A stretch of 64,000 bases of DNA, taken from the NCBI RefSeq assembly GCF_030035675.1, contig NC_084495.1, positions 13,715,001 through 13,779,000 of the forward strand, read 5' to 3'. The stretch is from Rhineura floridana. Lineage: Eukaryota; Chordata; Lepidosauria; Squamata; Rhineuridae. Positions 20,738 to 31,146 of the stretch are shown piece by piece; the stretch's first letter is position 1, and each line of letters begins with the position of its first letter. The notes under the pieces were generated by a model, which saw nothing but the letters and a program-made list of their open reading frames with translations, ran no database searches and was not told the DNA's origin. Both the position numbers and the translations under genes were made by a program.

Positions 20738-20774
20738 TAAGCAAAAACCTCAGTTGTTTTGTTCCATAAGACAA
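19524..20774 (-). CDS. Reverse transcriptase C-terminal half (retrotransposon ORF2 fragment)
   Basis: A 416-codon open frame, the longest in the window. Residues 1-12 are read from the host flank including the target duplication; the frame has no ATG, beginning at TTG after an in-frame TAG, so it is not a genuine protein start. Residues 14-27 (LHCPLLLYADDAVL) hold the catalytic YADD at 21-24. A thumb-like block follows (HFKYLGILFHSSLSWNPHI, FFFTKGGQYIPAALKVF, SQLLYGVPL). A CX1CX9HX4C zinc-binding-like motif lies at 333-350 (CLCGVSAIETLSHVIFEC). The frame ends in a natural-looking stop. The N-terminal half of the RT and any endonuclease are gone, so it cannot move by itself. No interrupting stop or frameshift is seen after the junction. 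Confidence 0.88.
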   Translation of the reverse strand: MSYGTKQLRFLLNLHCPLLLYADDAVLLSVSKVGLKRLTKACMSFYHDNKLSINFSKTKILAFAKHSPAHVWTINTHKIEQVSHFKYLGILFHSSLSWNPHIRGAISTARNSASGIRRFFFTKGGQYIPAALKVFRSKTISQLLYGVPLRIGAFNSSVGAVLSLFLRQIFGVSRCVPAAVLRLESSLVSLESQAWMAALNFWLKMSYEKSTGYLPLLWEDSFTSKWALTFTNYLASIGLSIEHLMSHAPETVKLSIQTRISDMDFQRSITAATSTCSPIHFGLSFAPMLSAPYLETLTIPKYRLAFTKARFNCLTSALLEGRFKRIPYANRLCLCGVSAIETLSHVIFECALYDDIRSKFITPIINKYPYKPLDCLLFHLLSAANKDTILPVAKYIFVAQSIRRASIPSEASATLL

Positions 20775-20814
20775 CTGCTGCTATGTGTTGATTTTGTGCT
20801 GGTCAATAGCAAAG

Positions 20815-20990
20815 TGCATCTTTTGCATCCAGAAGGTTCCAAGTCAGTGCCTGGCATCGCCAACTAGTGGAGCATAAGGAACACAGCTCAGAAAGGCCGC
20901 TCTCTGCTTGAGGCCTCAGAGACTCGCTGCAAGGAGGACCAATGGTCTGAATATAAGACTGCTGTATATATTCATAAGGTTGCTTCAGCT
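20815..20990 (+). mobile_element. tRNA-derived SINE (type A), diverged
   Basis: Plus strand: ttgcatccagaaggttccaa, gtgcctggcatcgcc, then ccgctctctgcttgaggcc and gaccaatggtctgaatataag. Starts partway into the tRNA head. It lies just outside the RT insertion. Confidence 0.65.
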
Positions 20991-21189
20991 TCTGCCAAAG
21001 GAGAAATAGTTCATGTAATCATACATAAAATAGATCTTACAGAGCAAGATGTAAGTTATTAGCTATCAGAAATACCCAAAGTATAAGAAAAGCTCAGAAT
21101 AAAAAAGACGAGAGAGGGTGGTTATAAGGAAGATGAAGATGCACGTTTTCTTTTCCGAAGGTCCTAGAATAGTGGTGCTAGTAAAGGCA

Positions 21190-21400
21190 GAAGACTTAGG
21201 AGAAGGTCCCTAGCTCAGTGGTAGGACACCTGCTTTGTATGAATAAGGTCCTAGGTTCAATCCTTGGCATCTCCAGGTAGGGCTGGGAATCTGTTCTGTC
21301 TGAAACGCCGGAGAACTGCTGCCAGTCAATGTAGACTGTGCTGAGCTAGATAGACCAATGGCAATACACAGCTTCCTATATTCCTATGTTTCTATCACTA
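21190..21400 (+). mobile_element. tRNA-derived SINE (type A), nearly full
   Basis: Best copy of this SINE. The head has a good A box (tagctcagtggtagg) and a B box (ggttcaatcc), the internal RNA polymerase III promoter parts. The body runs through ggcatctccaggtaggg, gaactgctgccagtcaatg and agaccaatggcaatac, ending cttcctatattcctatg. Other copies: 7147-7755, 10770-10905, 20815-20990, 62955-63102 and a head-only piece near 56925-56990. Confidence 0.82.
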
Positions 21401-21554
21401 TAACTAGGATCTAGTCCAATCATCTCATTTTTTTCATTCTCAGTTCCCATCTAGAGTCAGCACATACAATATTGATAATTTCACAAAGGTGCCTCAAAAT
21501 GTTTGTTAATTTATAAATGAAAGATCCAAAGCATTTGAAGAAACATCTCTCCCT

Positions 21555-21860
21555 GTATCAGCCTGCCTGTGCCTTAAGATCCTCTTCTTCCTCATCATTA
21601 AGGAAGTACATTATATTACGATGCTGGAGAAAGTCTTCTTGGTGGTGGCACCTCATTTGTGGAATGTCCTCCCTTTAGCAATGCAACCTGCTGATATTTT
21701 ATCTTTTTGATGCCAGATCAAGACTTACTCATTTGTAAGGGAGTTTTAAGGGATTTACTGCTTGACCTGTGGGGCGTATCATTTTATTGTATGGTTTGCT
21801 ATTATGTGTTGTAACCCACCTTTGTATCTAGTCTATATTGGATAAAGGGAGACTTAAGTA
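21555..21860 (+). mobile_element. Old L2 3' end
   Basis: Plus strand, decayed: a VVAPHLWNVLPLAMQ-like text followed by gccagatcaagacttactc and the 3'UTR gtaacccacctttgtatc. This corresponds to the last 50 codons of L2 ORF2 plus tail. Confidence 0.6.
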
Positions 21861-21948
21861 TTGTTTATATTATGTATTGTATCCTGCCCTGGTATTTACA
21901 TAGATTGGGTGGGGGATATTTTTTCAGCCTGAATGCTACATTCCATAA

Positions 21949-22160
21949 GAACATAAGAAGAGCCCCAGGATCAGACCAATGATTATACCAGCGTTTCCCA
22001 ACTAGTGGGCCACCAGATGTTGTTGGACCACAATTCCCATCTTTCCTGACCATTGGCAATGCTGGCTGAGGCATTGTGGCAATGCTGGCTGTGGTCCAAC
22101 AACACCTAGTGGCCCACTAGTTGGGAAAGGCTGGATTATACCAAAGGCCAATTGTGAGAT
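21949..22160 (-). mobile_element. CR1 3' terminus split by a family H MITE
   Basis: Minus-strand CR1 end: ccataagaacataagaagag, then aggatcagaccaatg; it resumes after the MITE as ccaaaggcca. Only the last ~60 bases of CR1 are present. Confidence 0.7.
21989..22133. mobile_element. Family H hairpin MITE (hAT type)
   Basis: 145 bp with ends cagcgtttcccaac / gttgggaaaggctg and an exact 8-bp duplication gattatac (21981-21988, 22134-22141). The arms are less perfect than in 53545-53682, with an extra segment in the centre. Inserted in a CR1 3' end. Confidence 0.88.
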
Positions 22161-22161
22161 A

Positions 22162-22338
22162 ACTAAAAATAACCACACCTTTACTCAGCCCCCAAATAGG
22201 TGACAAACTAAAGGATGTATGGACAGGTTGCTGTGCCAAGTAAAGGAGCTCGCTATTTCTTCTGCATCTAGGATCTAAAGATTCAGCATCCCATGATGGT
22301 AAATTGGAAGTTGCATGTGATCCACATGAGTAATATTC
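22162..22338. other. Unassigned short stretch
   Basis: No feature recognised between the CR1/H nest and the family T copy. Confidence 0.35.
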
Positions 22339-22339
22339 T

Positions 22340-22760
22340 AAACATGGAGATGGAAGGATCTGTCCATTTCAGTTCCTCTCAGCTTCTCACTTTTTTCCAG
22401 TCTTAAATCCAGTTCTCCACATTTCTGCAGCAATTTGCATTTAAAAAAAAAAGTCATGAAAATTCATCAGCCTATTTTAGAGTAGTTTTCTACTAATACA
22501 CCCATTTTTTGCATGCGGTTTTAACTAATATACTCATTTTGGCAAGCAATTTCCCTTGCTATGTTGTATTTTTGTTCACACTTCGCCAACATATACACTG
22601 CTGTACACATTATTTGGTTAGATAACTGCACTGCAAAATTTGCAAGAGTGAGAATTTTGAGCAATAATAGTGTTTCAGTTCACACATTGCTTCAAGAAAT
22701 TCAAATTGGGTAGTTTCTCATTAAAATGCAAACATAAACATGATGAATTTCTTGCTATGA
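22340..22760 (-). repeat. Family T MITE, reverse copy
   Basis: Minus strand full-length-size copy: gagatggaaggatctgtcc at its end, then ttaaatccagttctccac, gaaaattcatcagcc, and the repeated units atatactcattttggcaagc and gttgtatttttgttcac. Confidence 0.7.
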
Positions 22761-22764
22761 GAGA

Positions 22765-24540
22765 GAGAGGGGCATCCTTCCTTCGAAGTGCCTAGTCTTG
22801 ACAGGTCAGCTGGATTTTTTGGGGCAGTAGAAACATTTGGGTCACTTCTGTAAAGTGCAGCACTGGAAGATTGCCTTATCTTTCTTTGTGGTCAGGAAGG
22901 TTGGACATAGGTTGAATATCAACTGGCACTTTGTTAATATGCATACTGTCAATTGTCCTATCAGTCATCACTGCCACTCTGTCACCTCTTTGCAAAGTGG
23001 CTGGATATCTGTATCCCTTTGATTTCCTGTGGACTCATCAGAACTATATGCTGAGAGATCTTAGAGAGGACTGTAAAATGGAAGTTGTCCTACTTAGAAC
23101 TGGGAATGTACTTTGAAAAATCCATGATCCAATCTCTACCCTTCTGCAGAGCCTGCATGTCCATCGTGTCGGCTACTTCCTGTGCATGTAGAAATGGCAG
23201 ATCACCCATTTTAGCTTAACAAGTTAAACCTGGAATTTTACTTCAAAATTCTCTCTGCAAAGATAGAGAATATCAGAAATAATAATTCATCCAATGGCAA
23301 ATCCAATTATTGCAGAAACGGAGCCCATCACTACTATGCAGAGCACAAGCAGAGAACACTAACAATTCATAACAAAAATGATTCCTTGGTTCCTCTTTAA
23401 GCTCCTTTTACTGCACTGATTTGGACACCTCTTAAGACTTTGTCACCAAATCTTGCATGATGGCTCCTGATTTGAAAAGCAGGTTTTAGTTTGTTTGGAT
23501 ACAATTGGAGGTAATCTTGAATCAAAAACTTTTCAAAACTGCACTGATTGTTTTGGTTTCTTATAATTCCCAAGCTATGTCACATACAAGGCTGTTAGTG
23601 TTTTCTTAAAGAAATGTGTGTATAGAATTGCAGGATAGGATACTGCATTCTGTCTCTGACTCATATGCACACACATTATGTAAACCCTTGGAATGCTTGA
23701 AGAACTTCTGAAATGAACTGATATTATCTGTACCTCCTGGACAAACAAATGGATTAGAACTTTGTTATCCAATGGGATTTCACACTTTTCAAATGTGCTG
23801 ATTTGGTTCCTAGGTCAAAGAAGTATCAATATGTTTAAAGGAATGTTTTGAGAAAATACATTCAGAAATATGTATTTAAATGTCTATATTTAAATCCAAT
23901 TTTTCTAGAGTTTTCAAAACCCTGGATTAATGTGGAAATAGTGCAGAATGTACATGTGCAAAAGTGGTGCAGATCAGAAACAGTGTGATTTCCATTTCCA
24001 GGAAATGGAGGGGGCGGTGCAGGCTTAAACAGGAGACTGATTGCTCTTTGCCTATTGGGTACTCTAGCCCATGAGATCCCCAAGGTCCTCTCCCCCTAGG
24101 AGACAGCAACTCAAGCCTTCTTCCAAAAAGGGGTATCTGGCAAATTTGCTCCCGCTAAAAAGTAGGAGAAGTATTCTGGCATTTTAGCTGAGGCTCATTT
24201 TGAACTGTTGATATCGGCGAATTATGTATAATGTTTTTCCTCTGCTGCATTTTAAATGTGAAGTACAAAACCTTCTTGAAGTTTAAAAATGCAGGACAAG
24301 CTGCTGCAGAGTAAATGAATACAAGGACACAAACACTGCAGTAGAAATGCTAGCAAAATGCAGTTGGGAGCCTCAGGCAATTGCCTTTAGTGTTTTGTGT
24401 CAGCCTTGGCATTGTGTACCTTTTTCATCTATGGAACATTGGAGGGTAGGACAGATGGGTTCTCTGTAGTTTCTTTGAAGGTCAGCTGTGTGCAAAACAA
24501 ATGCTGAAGATTACAATTTATATGAGGAATGTTTAATGTA
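22765..24540. other. Unassigned stretch
   Basis: About 1.8 kb with no recognised gene or repeat; no open frame over 75 codons. Confidence 0.4.
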
Positions 24541-25325
24541 GCTCCGTTGAATTCTCTGGGAAGTTCATCTTCACACAGCACAGAGTTAAATGATGGGATT
24601 CATTGCTGCTACAAGACGTCCTGATGATGACCACGAACTTGGATGGCTCTAAAAGGGAATTAGACAAATTCATGGAGGGGATAAGGCTATTTATTTATTT
24701 ATTAAATGTATATCTTGCCCTTCCTCCCAGTAGGAGCCCAGGGCAGCAAACAAAAACACTCTAAAACATCTTTTAAAAGCAGACTTGAAATATATTAAAA
24801 CAAAACACCTTTAAAAACATATTTAAACAAAACATTTTTAAACATCTTTGTTAAAACTTTTAAAAACTCCTTAAAAAGCAATTCCAACACAGACCGGGAT
24901 AAGGTCTACTTAAAAGGCTTGTTGAAAGAGGAAAGTCTTCAGTAGGCACTGAAAAGATAACTGAGATGGTACCTTCCTAATATTTAAGGGGAGGGAATGC
25001 CAAAGGGTAGGTGCCACTACACTAAAGGTCCGCTTCCTATGTTGCACAGAACAGACGGACCTCCTGATAAGATGGTATCTGCAGGAGGCCCTCACCTACA
25101 GAGCATAGTGATTGACTGAGTGTATAAGGGGTAAGATGATCTTTCAGCAATCCATGGTGACTTCCTCCAGTATAAGAGGCAGCATGCCTCCAAATATCAA
25201 TTCTGTGGTAGCATGAGTGAGACGGGGCTATTGCCCTCTTTGTGAGCTTCCAGTAGACATCTGGTTGGCCACTGTGGGAGCAGAATGCTGGGCTGGATAG
25301 GCTTTATGAACTAGCAGCTCTAGTC
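24541..25325 (+). mobile_element. CR1 LINE 3' end, split by an L2
   Basis: Plus-strand CR1. The C-terminal coding part (cttggatggctctaaaaggg, aattcatggaggggataag) runs to 24690 and resumes at 25148 (caatccatggtgacttcc, ctggttggccactgtggg, agaatgctgggctggatag). The interruption is an L2 in opposite orientation. 5'-truncated and decayed. Confidence 0.82.
24691..25147 (-). mobile_element. L2 (subfamily B) 3' end inserted in CR1
   Basis: Minus strand: tail tttatttatttattaaatg, 3'UTR cagtaggagcccagggcagc, then the end of ORF2. The minus-strand text reads FSVVAPTLWHSLPLNIRKVP and LLKTFLFQQAF (24910-25095). Junctions with CR1 are blunt, with no visible target duplication. Confidence 0.88.
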
Positions 25326-25985
25326 ATTGTGTTTAGAAAGGGAATTGCTGGTTCTTGGTTGTTTTCTTCTCCCCACAATATTACTTTTGTTGTAAATGAA
25401 TGAAAATGGCTAGATTTTATAGACACATCTGCTCATCTTCATCCTCTGCTTCCCCCTCCAACAAAGGAATTTAAATGTACCTCTTAATTCACCACTGCTT
25501 CCTTCCTATAGAGAAGTTGTGATATAACTTTCCATAACTTAATTAAAATCCACCCTTATTGCTAAATCACCTTAATTTTATTGCTCTGGTTTTCAGATTT
25601 GAAACAGTGTTTACCAAATAATGCAATAAGAATGGAAGTTCATTACACTATCCAATAAATAATAAGGTAAGGTGTGAGATGCAGCAATAAAAAAAATCAA
25701 TATAAAAATAATTCAGTTATGGGTGCAAGCCTTTAGTTTTAACTATTCCGGTGGCTTTCCGAAGCAAAATAATAGGACTTCAGAGCCAAACTGCACACTT
25801 TTTTATGCTGGAAATGTATGATTGGATTCTGACATTACTTTAATGCAGCACAGAGAGGCCCAAACGTGGTCAGAGCAGTGTCACTGGGTTTAATACTTTT
25901 GTTAACCCTGCAAAGGACAAAATACAGGTACAGAAACTAATATATCAGACGTATCTTCTAGGCTTAATCCCTATTCAGGTGTCCT
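25326..25985. other. Unassigned stretch
   Basis: AT-rich; no gene or repeat recognised. Confidence 0.4.
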
Positions 25986-25987
25986 TA

Positions 25988-26327
25988 TCAAAAGCACAGA
26001 GACAATTATGGAAGTGCAGCGTTGCTTCATGATAGTCACACCACACGCACTTCACAACCACACCCCTTTTCTACTTTCCTTTCTCTCCTGTGCTGTCTGT
26101 CCACAGAAGTGGACCAGAAGTCCATACTTTGCTAGAAGCCAATAAGCATGAATGGGCTTCCCAGTGGGTGATTCATTTCCTTTCACTTTGTTTAGTTCCA
26201 ATCAGCATGAGGGGATAACAACTCTTCTTGGTATGCTGATTTCATACTGATTGGGTCCTGACTAGGACCCTGCTCCTAAAACGTACTGGGTCTATAACCC
26301 CTGTGAACCTGGATGATTACACTCCTG
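25988..26327 (-). mobile_element. Family G hAT-type element, reverse
   Basis: Minus-strand copy about 340 bp. The right end gatgattacactcctg is the family's CAGGAGTGTAGT-type terminus in reverse; internal blocks gaagccaataagcatgaatg and ccaatcagcatgaggggat match other copies. The left end is degraded and no duplication is found. Confidence 0.65.
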
Positions 26328-26329
26328 GT

Positions 26330-27365
26330 TCTAATTCTCCAAAATGATTAGAACTGTATGAGGGAGAGCGGAGACAAGTACACTACCTCTGCCCACTCTT
26401 ACCATCCTCATTGCCCTCCACAACTGGAAGACAATTGCTTGTTTGCAGTAGTGAGCCTACTCTACGTATGTAGGATCCCTATGTGTTTTAGATCCATAGA
26501 AGATCAGAGGGAACCTATTTATTTGGAGGCTGCCATTGGCTCAGAGAGAAGGCAGATAGCTATATCAGGAAAATGGCTGTCTAAGAGATTATGCTAACGT
26601 TAGCCTTCCCAGCTAATTTTTGATTCACCTGGAGAACATGGGTCTGTTGGTGCATCCAGAAGGTTTGGCCTGTTAGCTCTGCCCATGAGGAGCAAAACCT
26701 TTGCCGTGGCTGTAACTGGTTTCCAGGGGGGAAGCCAATTTATTTGGAGGCAGCCATTGATGGTTGCTGCTTGGGGGGCTCCCCAGTGAGCTAATCCCAA
26801 AGGGGGAAACACCAAAGGGAGGGGACACCCTTTGGGGTTATTCCTTAGTGTGATAACTGTGCGGGCACTCCCTTTGTGTGACTGGTTAAGAACAGGTTTG
26901 CTCCTAGGTTAGAGTCTGGAGCGGCTGTGGGGATGGGGGAAGGAAACGAGTTAATGTGGCTTCTAAGTGAGAGGTAGAATGCTGGGGGTCTGTGTTGGGA
27001 GCATGAATGTAGCTCACAATGCACATGCAGTGTGATTGTTGGGTATTTTGTAACTTTGCTCTTCTATATTGTGGTGTTTGATATTATTATTAGTATTTTT
27101 ATTGTATCTTTGCATTTTCAGGGGGCCTTTGGGCTTTAAAGCATTATATAAATAAAGTGCAAAGTTAGCAATGTCTGTTCCATCATGCATTCAACTTAAG
27201 CAGAGCTGATTCCTTTCTGCTGCGGTTTGAATTCTGCCAAACACAATGGTGTTCATCTCACTGTCACCTATGGGCAGAATTTTACATATTTTGTCAGGTT
27301 AACTATATGATTTCACTTTGAAGTGTTCCCTGCTGATTGTGTGTGTGTGTGCGTGTCGGAATTGT
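26330..27365. other. Unassigned stretch with a possible retroposon tail
   Basis: About 1 kb without a gene. Near 27065-27170 an AT-rich end reading gggctttaaagcattatata and aataaagtgcaaag looks like an old LINE or SINE 3' tail, family unknown. Confidence 0.35.
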
Positions 27366-27369
27366 TGTA

Positions 27370-27584
27370 GCACAGGGTTTGATTCTATAGCGTCTACTCT
27401 GAGGTAAACCCCCTTGAATTCTTTGGAGCTTATTTCAAGGTAAGGGATTAGCATTGCAGCCACAACACTATGCACGTTTGCTGTAATGGCAGACATGCCT
27501 GTTAAGATTTGTCTTGGGAGTAAGTCCATTGATCCTGATGGAAATTTACTTCTCAGCAGACCTGCATAGAATTGTTCTGTCAGA
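27370..27584. repeat. Family S palindrome copies, diverged
   Basis: Units gtctactctgaggtaaaccc, gagcttatttcaaggtaagg and cttgggagtaagtccattg alternate in orientation as in 2066-2165. Confidence 0.45.
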
Positions 27585-28585
27585 CTATTTATTTATTATT
27601 TATTTTATTATTTTATTTATATCCCACCCTTCGTTCCAGCAGGAGCCCAGGGTGGCAAACAAAAGCACTAAAAATACTTTAAAACATGATAAAAAGACTT
27701 TAAAATACATTAAAACAAAACATTTTTAAAAACATTTTAAAGCTTTCAAGACATCTTTATAAACATTAAAAACATTTTTTTTAAAAAGATTCAAAAAATA
27801 TTAAAAAGCAATTCCAACACAGATGCAGAGTGGGATAAGGTCTCAACATAAAAGCCTTGTTGGAAAGGAAAGGTCTTCGATAGGCGCCTAAAAGATAACA
27901 GAGATGGTACCTGTCTAATATTTAAGGGGAGGGAATTCCACAGGGTAGGTGCCGCCACAGTAAAGGTCTGTTTCCTAGGTTGTGCAGAACAGACCTCCTG
28001 ATAAGATGGTGTCTGCAGGAGCCCCTCACCTGCAGAGAGCAGTGATCAACTGGGTATATAATGGATAAGATGGTCTTTCGGGTATCTTGGTCCCAAGCTG
28101 TATAGGGCTTTGTACACCAAAACCAGAACCTTGAACTTGGCCTGGTAGAAAATGGGCAGCCAGTGCAATTCTTTCAACATAGGAGTTGCATATTGGCGAT
28201 GCCCTGTCCCAGTCAGCAGTCTCGCCACCGCATTCTGCACCAGCTGCAGCTTCCGGACCAACCTCAAGGGCAGCCCCACATAGAGCACATTACAGTTATT
28301 GAGCCTAGAGTTACCAGTGCATGGACAACAGTGGTCAGGCTATCCTGGTTCAGAAACAGCCGCAGCTGTCTTACCAGCCAAAGCTGGTAAGAGGCACTCC
28401 TAGCCATTGAGGTCACCTGGGCCTCTAGAGACAAAGATGGATCCAGGAGCACCCCCAGACTATGGATCTGCTCTTTCAGAGGGAGTACAACCCCTCTGAC
28501 TAGAGAATGTACCCTACAAACTGCCAACTTTGGCTCTTTTCCATTATGCCCTGAAGCAATTTTCACTTTCAACTCCACCTCACTC
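27585..28585 (-). mobile_element. L2 LINE (subfamily B), 5'-truncated
   Basis: Minus strand, about 1 kb. It holds an AT-rich tail, the 3'UTR with ccagcaggagcccagggtgg, and decayed C-terminal coding sequence: PLKEQIHSLGVLLDPSLSLE, then LYVGLPLRLVRKLQLVQNAV and MLKELHWLPIFYQAKFKVLV. At least one frame break separates the two readable parts (28046-28288 and 28264-28578). RT core and endonuclease absent. Confidence 0.9.
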
Positions 28586-28704
28586 CGCTTTTTTTGTTTT
28601 CTTCATGCTGTATGTTAATCAAGAGTTATGATAAACTTGAACCCTGACTCCTATAACTTTGTGGTACTTTGAATACCCTTAATGTCCTTCTGCTCCTATT
28701 ACTC

Positions 28705-29475
28705 TTGGGTTTTTTTCCCCTAATGGATCAAAAGGACGGCTTGCAATTGCTAAATCTCCATAGGGGGCATATAATCAAGGTTCACAAGATTATCCACGGT
28801 GTGGAGAAAGTGGACAGAGGAAAGTTTTTATTTATTTATTTATTTTATTACATCTGTATACCGTCCCATAGCCCAAGCTCTCTGGACAGTTTACAACAAT
28901 TAAAACATTAAAAACACATATACAAATTTAAAAACACATATTTAAAAGCCAATTAAAACACATGCTAAAATGCCTGGGAGAAGAGGAAAGAGTTTTTCTC
29001 ATAACATTAGAATTTGTGGATTCCCAATGAATCTGAATGTTGGAAGATTCAGGACCGACAAAAAAAGTACTTAACACAGCACATAGTTAAACTATGGAAT
29101 TATCTTCCATAAGTTGTAGTGATGGTTACCAATTTGGATGGCTTTAAAAGAGGATTAGACAAATTTGTGGAGGATAGGGCAATGGGGACTAGGCATAATA
29201 TTTATGTTCTACTTCTGCTATCCACTACCAGTTGCCAGGGAGTGTAAGTGGGGAGAGTGCTCTTGCACAGCCAGACATCTCCATGCCCTTACTGATAAGA
29301 CTGGGAATGCCTCTGAATGCCAGTTTCTGGGAAGCATAAGTAGGATTATGTGTTACACTTAGGTCCTGCCGGAGGACTTTCTGTAAGCATTTGGTTGGCT
29401 GCTATGAGACCAAGTCACAGGACTAGATGGGCCTTTAACCTGATCCATCAGGGTTTTTCTCAAGTTCTTATGAGA
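28705..29475 (+). mobile_element. CR1 LINE 3' part, split by an L2 tail
   Basis: Plus-strand CR1: aaggttcacaagattatcc, gtggagaaagtggacagagg, then after the insertion ttagaatttgtggattccc, gaatgttggaagattcagg, cttcttatgagaa-type end near 29475. This is the EKVDR...RFRTDKRKYF...LWNLLP...GFKRRLDKF block of CR1. 5'-truncated, with the 3' terminus partly decayed. Confidence 0.85.
28825..28981 (-). mobile_element. L2 tail (subfamily A) inserted in CR1 with 9-bp TSD
   Basis: 157 bp of L2 3'UTR and tail on the minus strand: tttatttatttatttatttt, then ccaagctctctggacag, which is the reverse of the gcccagagagc end of 4386-5812. Flanked by an exact 9-bp duplication agaggaaag (28816-28824, 28982-28990). 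Confidence 0.85.
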
Positions 29476-30388
29476 ATACAAGCCACAGAGTTCTGAGTGC
29501 AGGAACTAGACGTGTTTCTCATGGTCCAGCAATGAACCAGAAAAAAATGTGCATCTCACTTACAAGCAAGTCATCCAAGACTTTGGTCTTGTCTTTTTTT
29601 GCTGGATGATCCATGCAGAACTTTGAAATATCATGTTTTGCCCTTTCTTTAAAATTCTGTCTCTATCTGTGCCAACATGCATCGGATGCCTCTCAGTCAA
29701 ACTTAGAACAGTTGAAATGGGGAAAAAATGATGTCAAACTGTTTTGACAAATACCTGCTCAAAGCACTTGATGCACTTTCATTTCTATGCCATACCAAAG
29801 AAACCCAATCTTTCATTTTACTGAAAAATTGGGTGAGAAAAATTGATTGTCTCTTTTTATATAGAAGGTGCTGTTTTGAGACACTCCAGGCACCCCGAGA
29901 ACTCTGCCTGTATATCCTAATCTCGCTTATTTTTCTGTGGGACAGAGGGGAGACTAAAGTAATCCTTGACATGAAGGAGAGTGCTGATGTTCAACCTTCA
30001 GATTTTTCTAAAAAAATAAAACCTGAGGAATTATTGCAAAGAGATATTGTGACACAATGGAAGCAGGCAGATGAAAACAGGGACTGTATACCAAAGCAAC
30101 ATTCTGGTCTTTATTTTGCAATTCTGGCACAGAAAATACAGGAGGCCTTTTGGGGACATGCGTGTGAAGAAGTGTTTAATTTCCTGATTTCAACAGTATA
30201 ATGGGTATTCCAAAAGAAGAGTGGGGAAGAGAGTGGTTTATACCATTTTCCTTGGTGAGATGGAAGGTTCTGTCTAATCATTTACTTGTACTGGTATGAA
30301 AGATTGCAGTGTCTCCTGTTCACTTACACCCATTGTTGATATGTCTGTAAGCCTTTTACCCCAGAAAGTGCTGATATTATTGATTTAG
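29476..30388. other. Unassigned stretch with a 157-codon open frame
   Basis: No recognised repeat. An open frame at 29728-30201 (plus) reads MMSNCFDKYLLKALDALSFL at its start and contains a lysine/glutamate-rich central part (SDFSKKIKPEELLQRDIVTQ). I recognise no family. It may be chance, an unrecognised exon, or part of an old mobile element. No splice sites or signal can be proved. Confidence 0.3.
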
Positions 30389-30390
30389 GG

Positions 30391-30706
30391 TCACATTCAC
30401 ACAATATATTTAAACCACCACTATTCCACTTTAAACAGTCATGGTTTCTCCTAAAGAATCATGGTAAGTGTAGTTTGTGAAGGGTGCTGAGAGTTGTGAG
30501 GAGGCCCTCTATTTCCCTTATAGAGGTTCCAAGAGTTTTCTGGGAAGGAGGATTGACAGTTAAACCATTCTAGAATTGCAGCTCTGTGGGGGGAATAGAG
30601 CTCTCCTAACATCTCACAGCAAACTACACTTCCCATGATTTTTTGGAGGAAGCCACAACTGTTTACAGTGGTATAATAGCAGAATAAATGTATGGTGTGA
30701 ATATGG
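30391..30706. repeat. Family P palindromic MITE
   Basis: About 316 bp with ends tcacattcacac and gtgtgaatatgg. Mirrored inner blocks: ggtttctcctaaagaatcat / catgattttttggaggaagc, and gtgtagtttgtgaagg / caaactacacttccc. Confidence 0.72.
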
Positions 30707-30734
30707 TCTTGATGTAATACAAAATGCAAGAGAT

Positions 30735-31146
30735 AAGACACAATGCAAAATGGGATCCAAACTTAAATTCAGTTCTCCACATTTCTGCCACAATTTGTGA
30801 TGTTCTCAAAAAAATCTGACAGTCTTCAGCAACTTTGAGCAAATTTCTTCTAATATGCACATTTGTGTATGCAGTTTAGACTGAAGCACATAGTTTTGCA
30901 AGCAATGTTTCCGAACAATGTATTTTTGTTAATTATTTTCATGCATATATTCATTTTTATGCACATTTTCCCCTAATATATGCATTTTTGTAAAGATTGC
31001 TCAGTTGGAGACCTGCATTGCAAAATTTGGGTAAGTGCAAATTTTGAAGGCTGGCTATGCTTGAGTTCTTATATTGTTTTAGAAAGTGGGAATTTGATAG
31101 ATTTAGCTTTGAACGTGAACTGAAATGAATTTCTCCTCCAACCCTA
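30735..31146 (-). repeat. Family T MITE, reverse copy
   Basis: About 410 bp: aacttaaattcagttctcc, gcacatttgtgtatgcag, gcaagcaatgtttccgaac, tatattcatttttatgcac, gaaatgaatttctcctcc and the end aaccctag. Shows the family's ~31-bp internal units in reverse. Confidence 0.72.
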
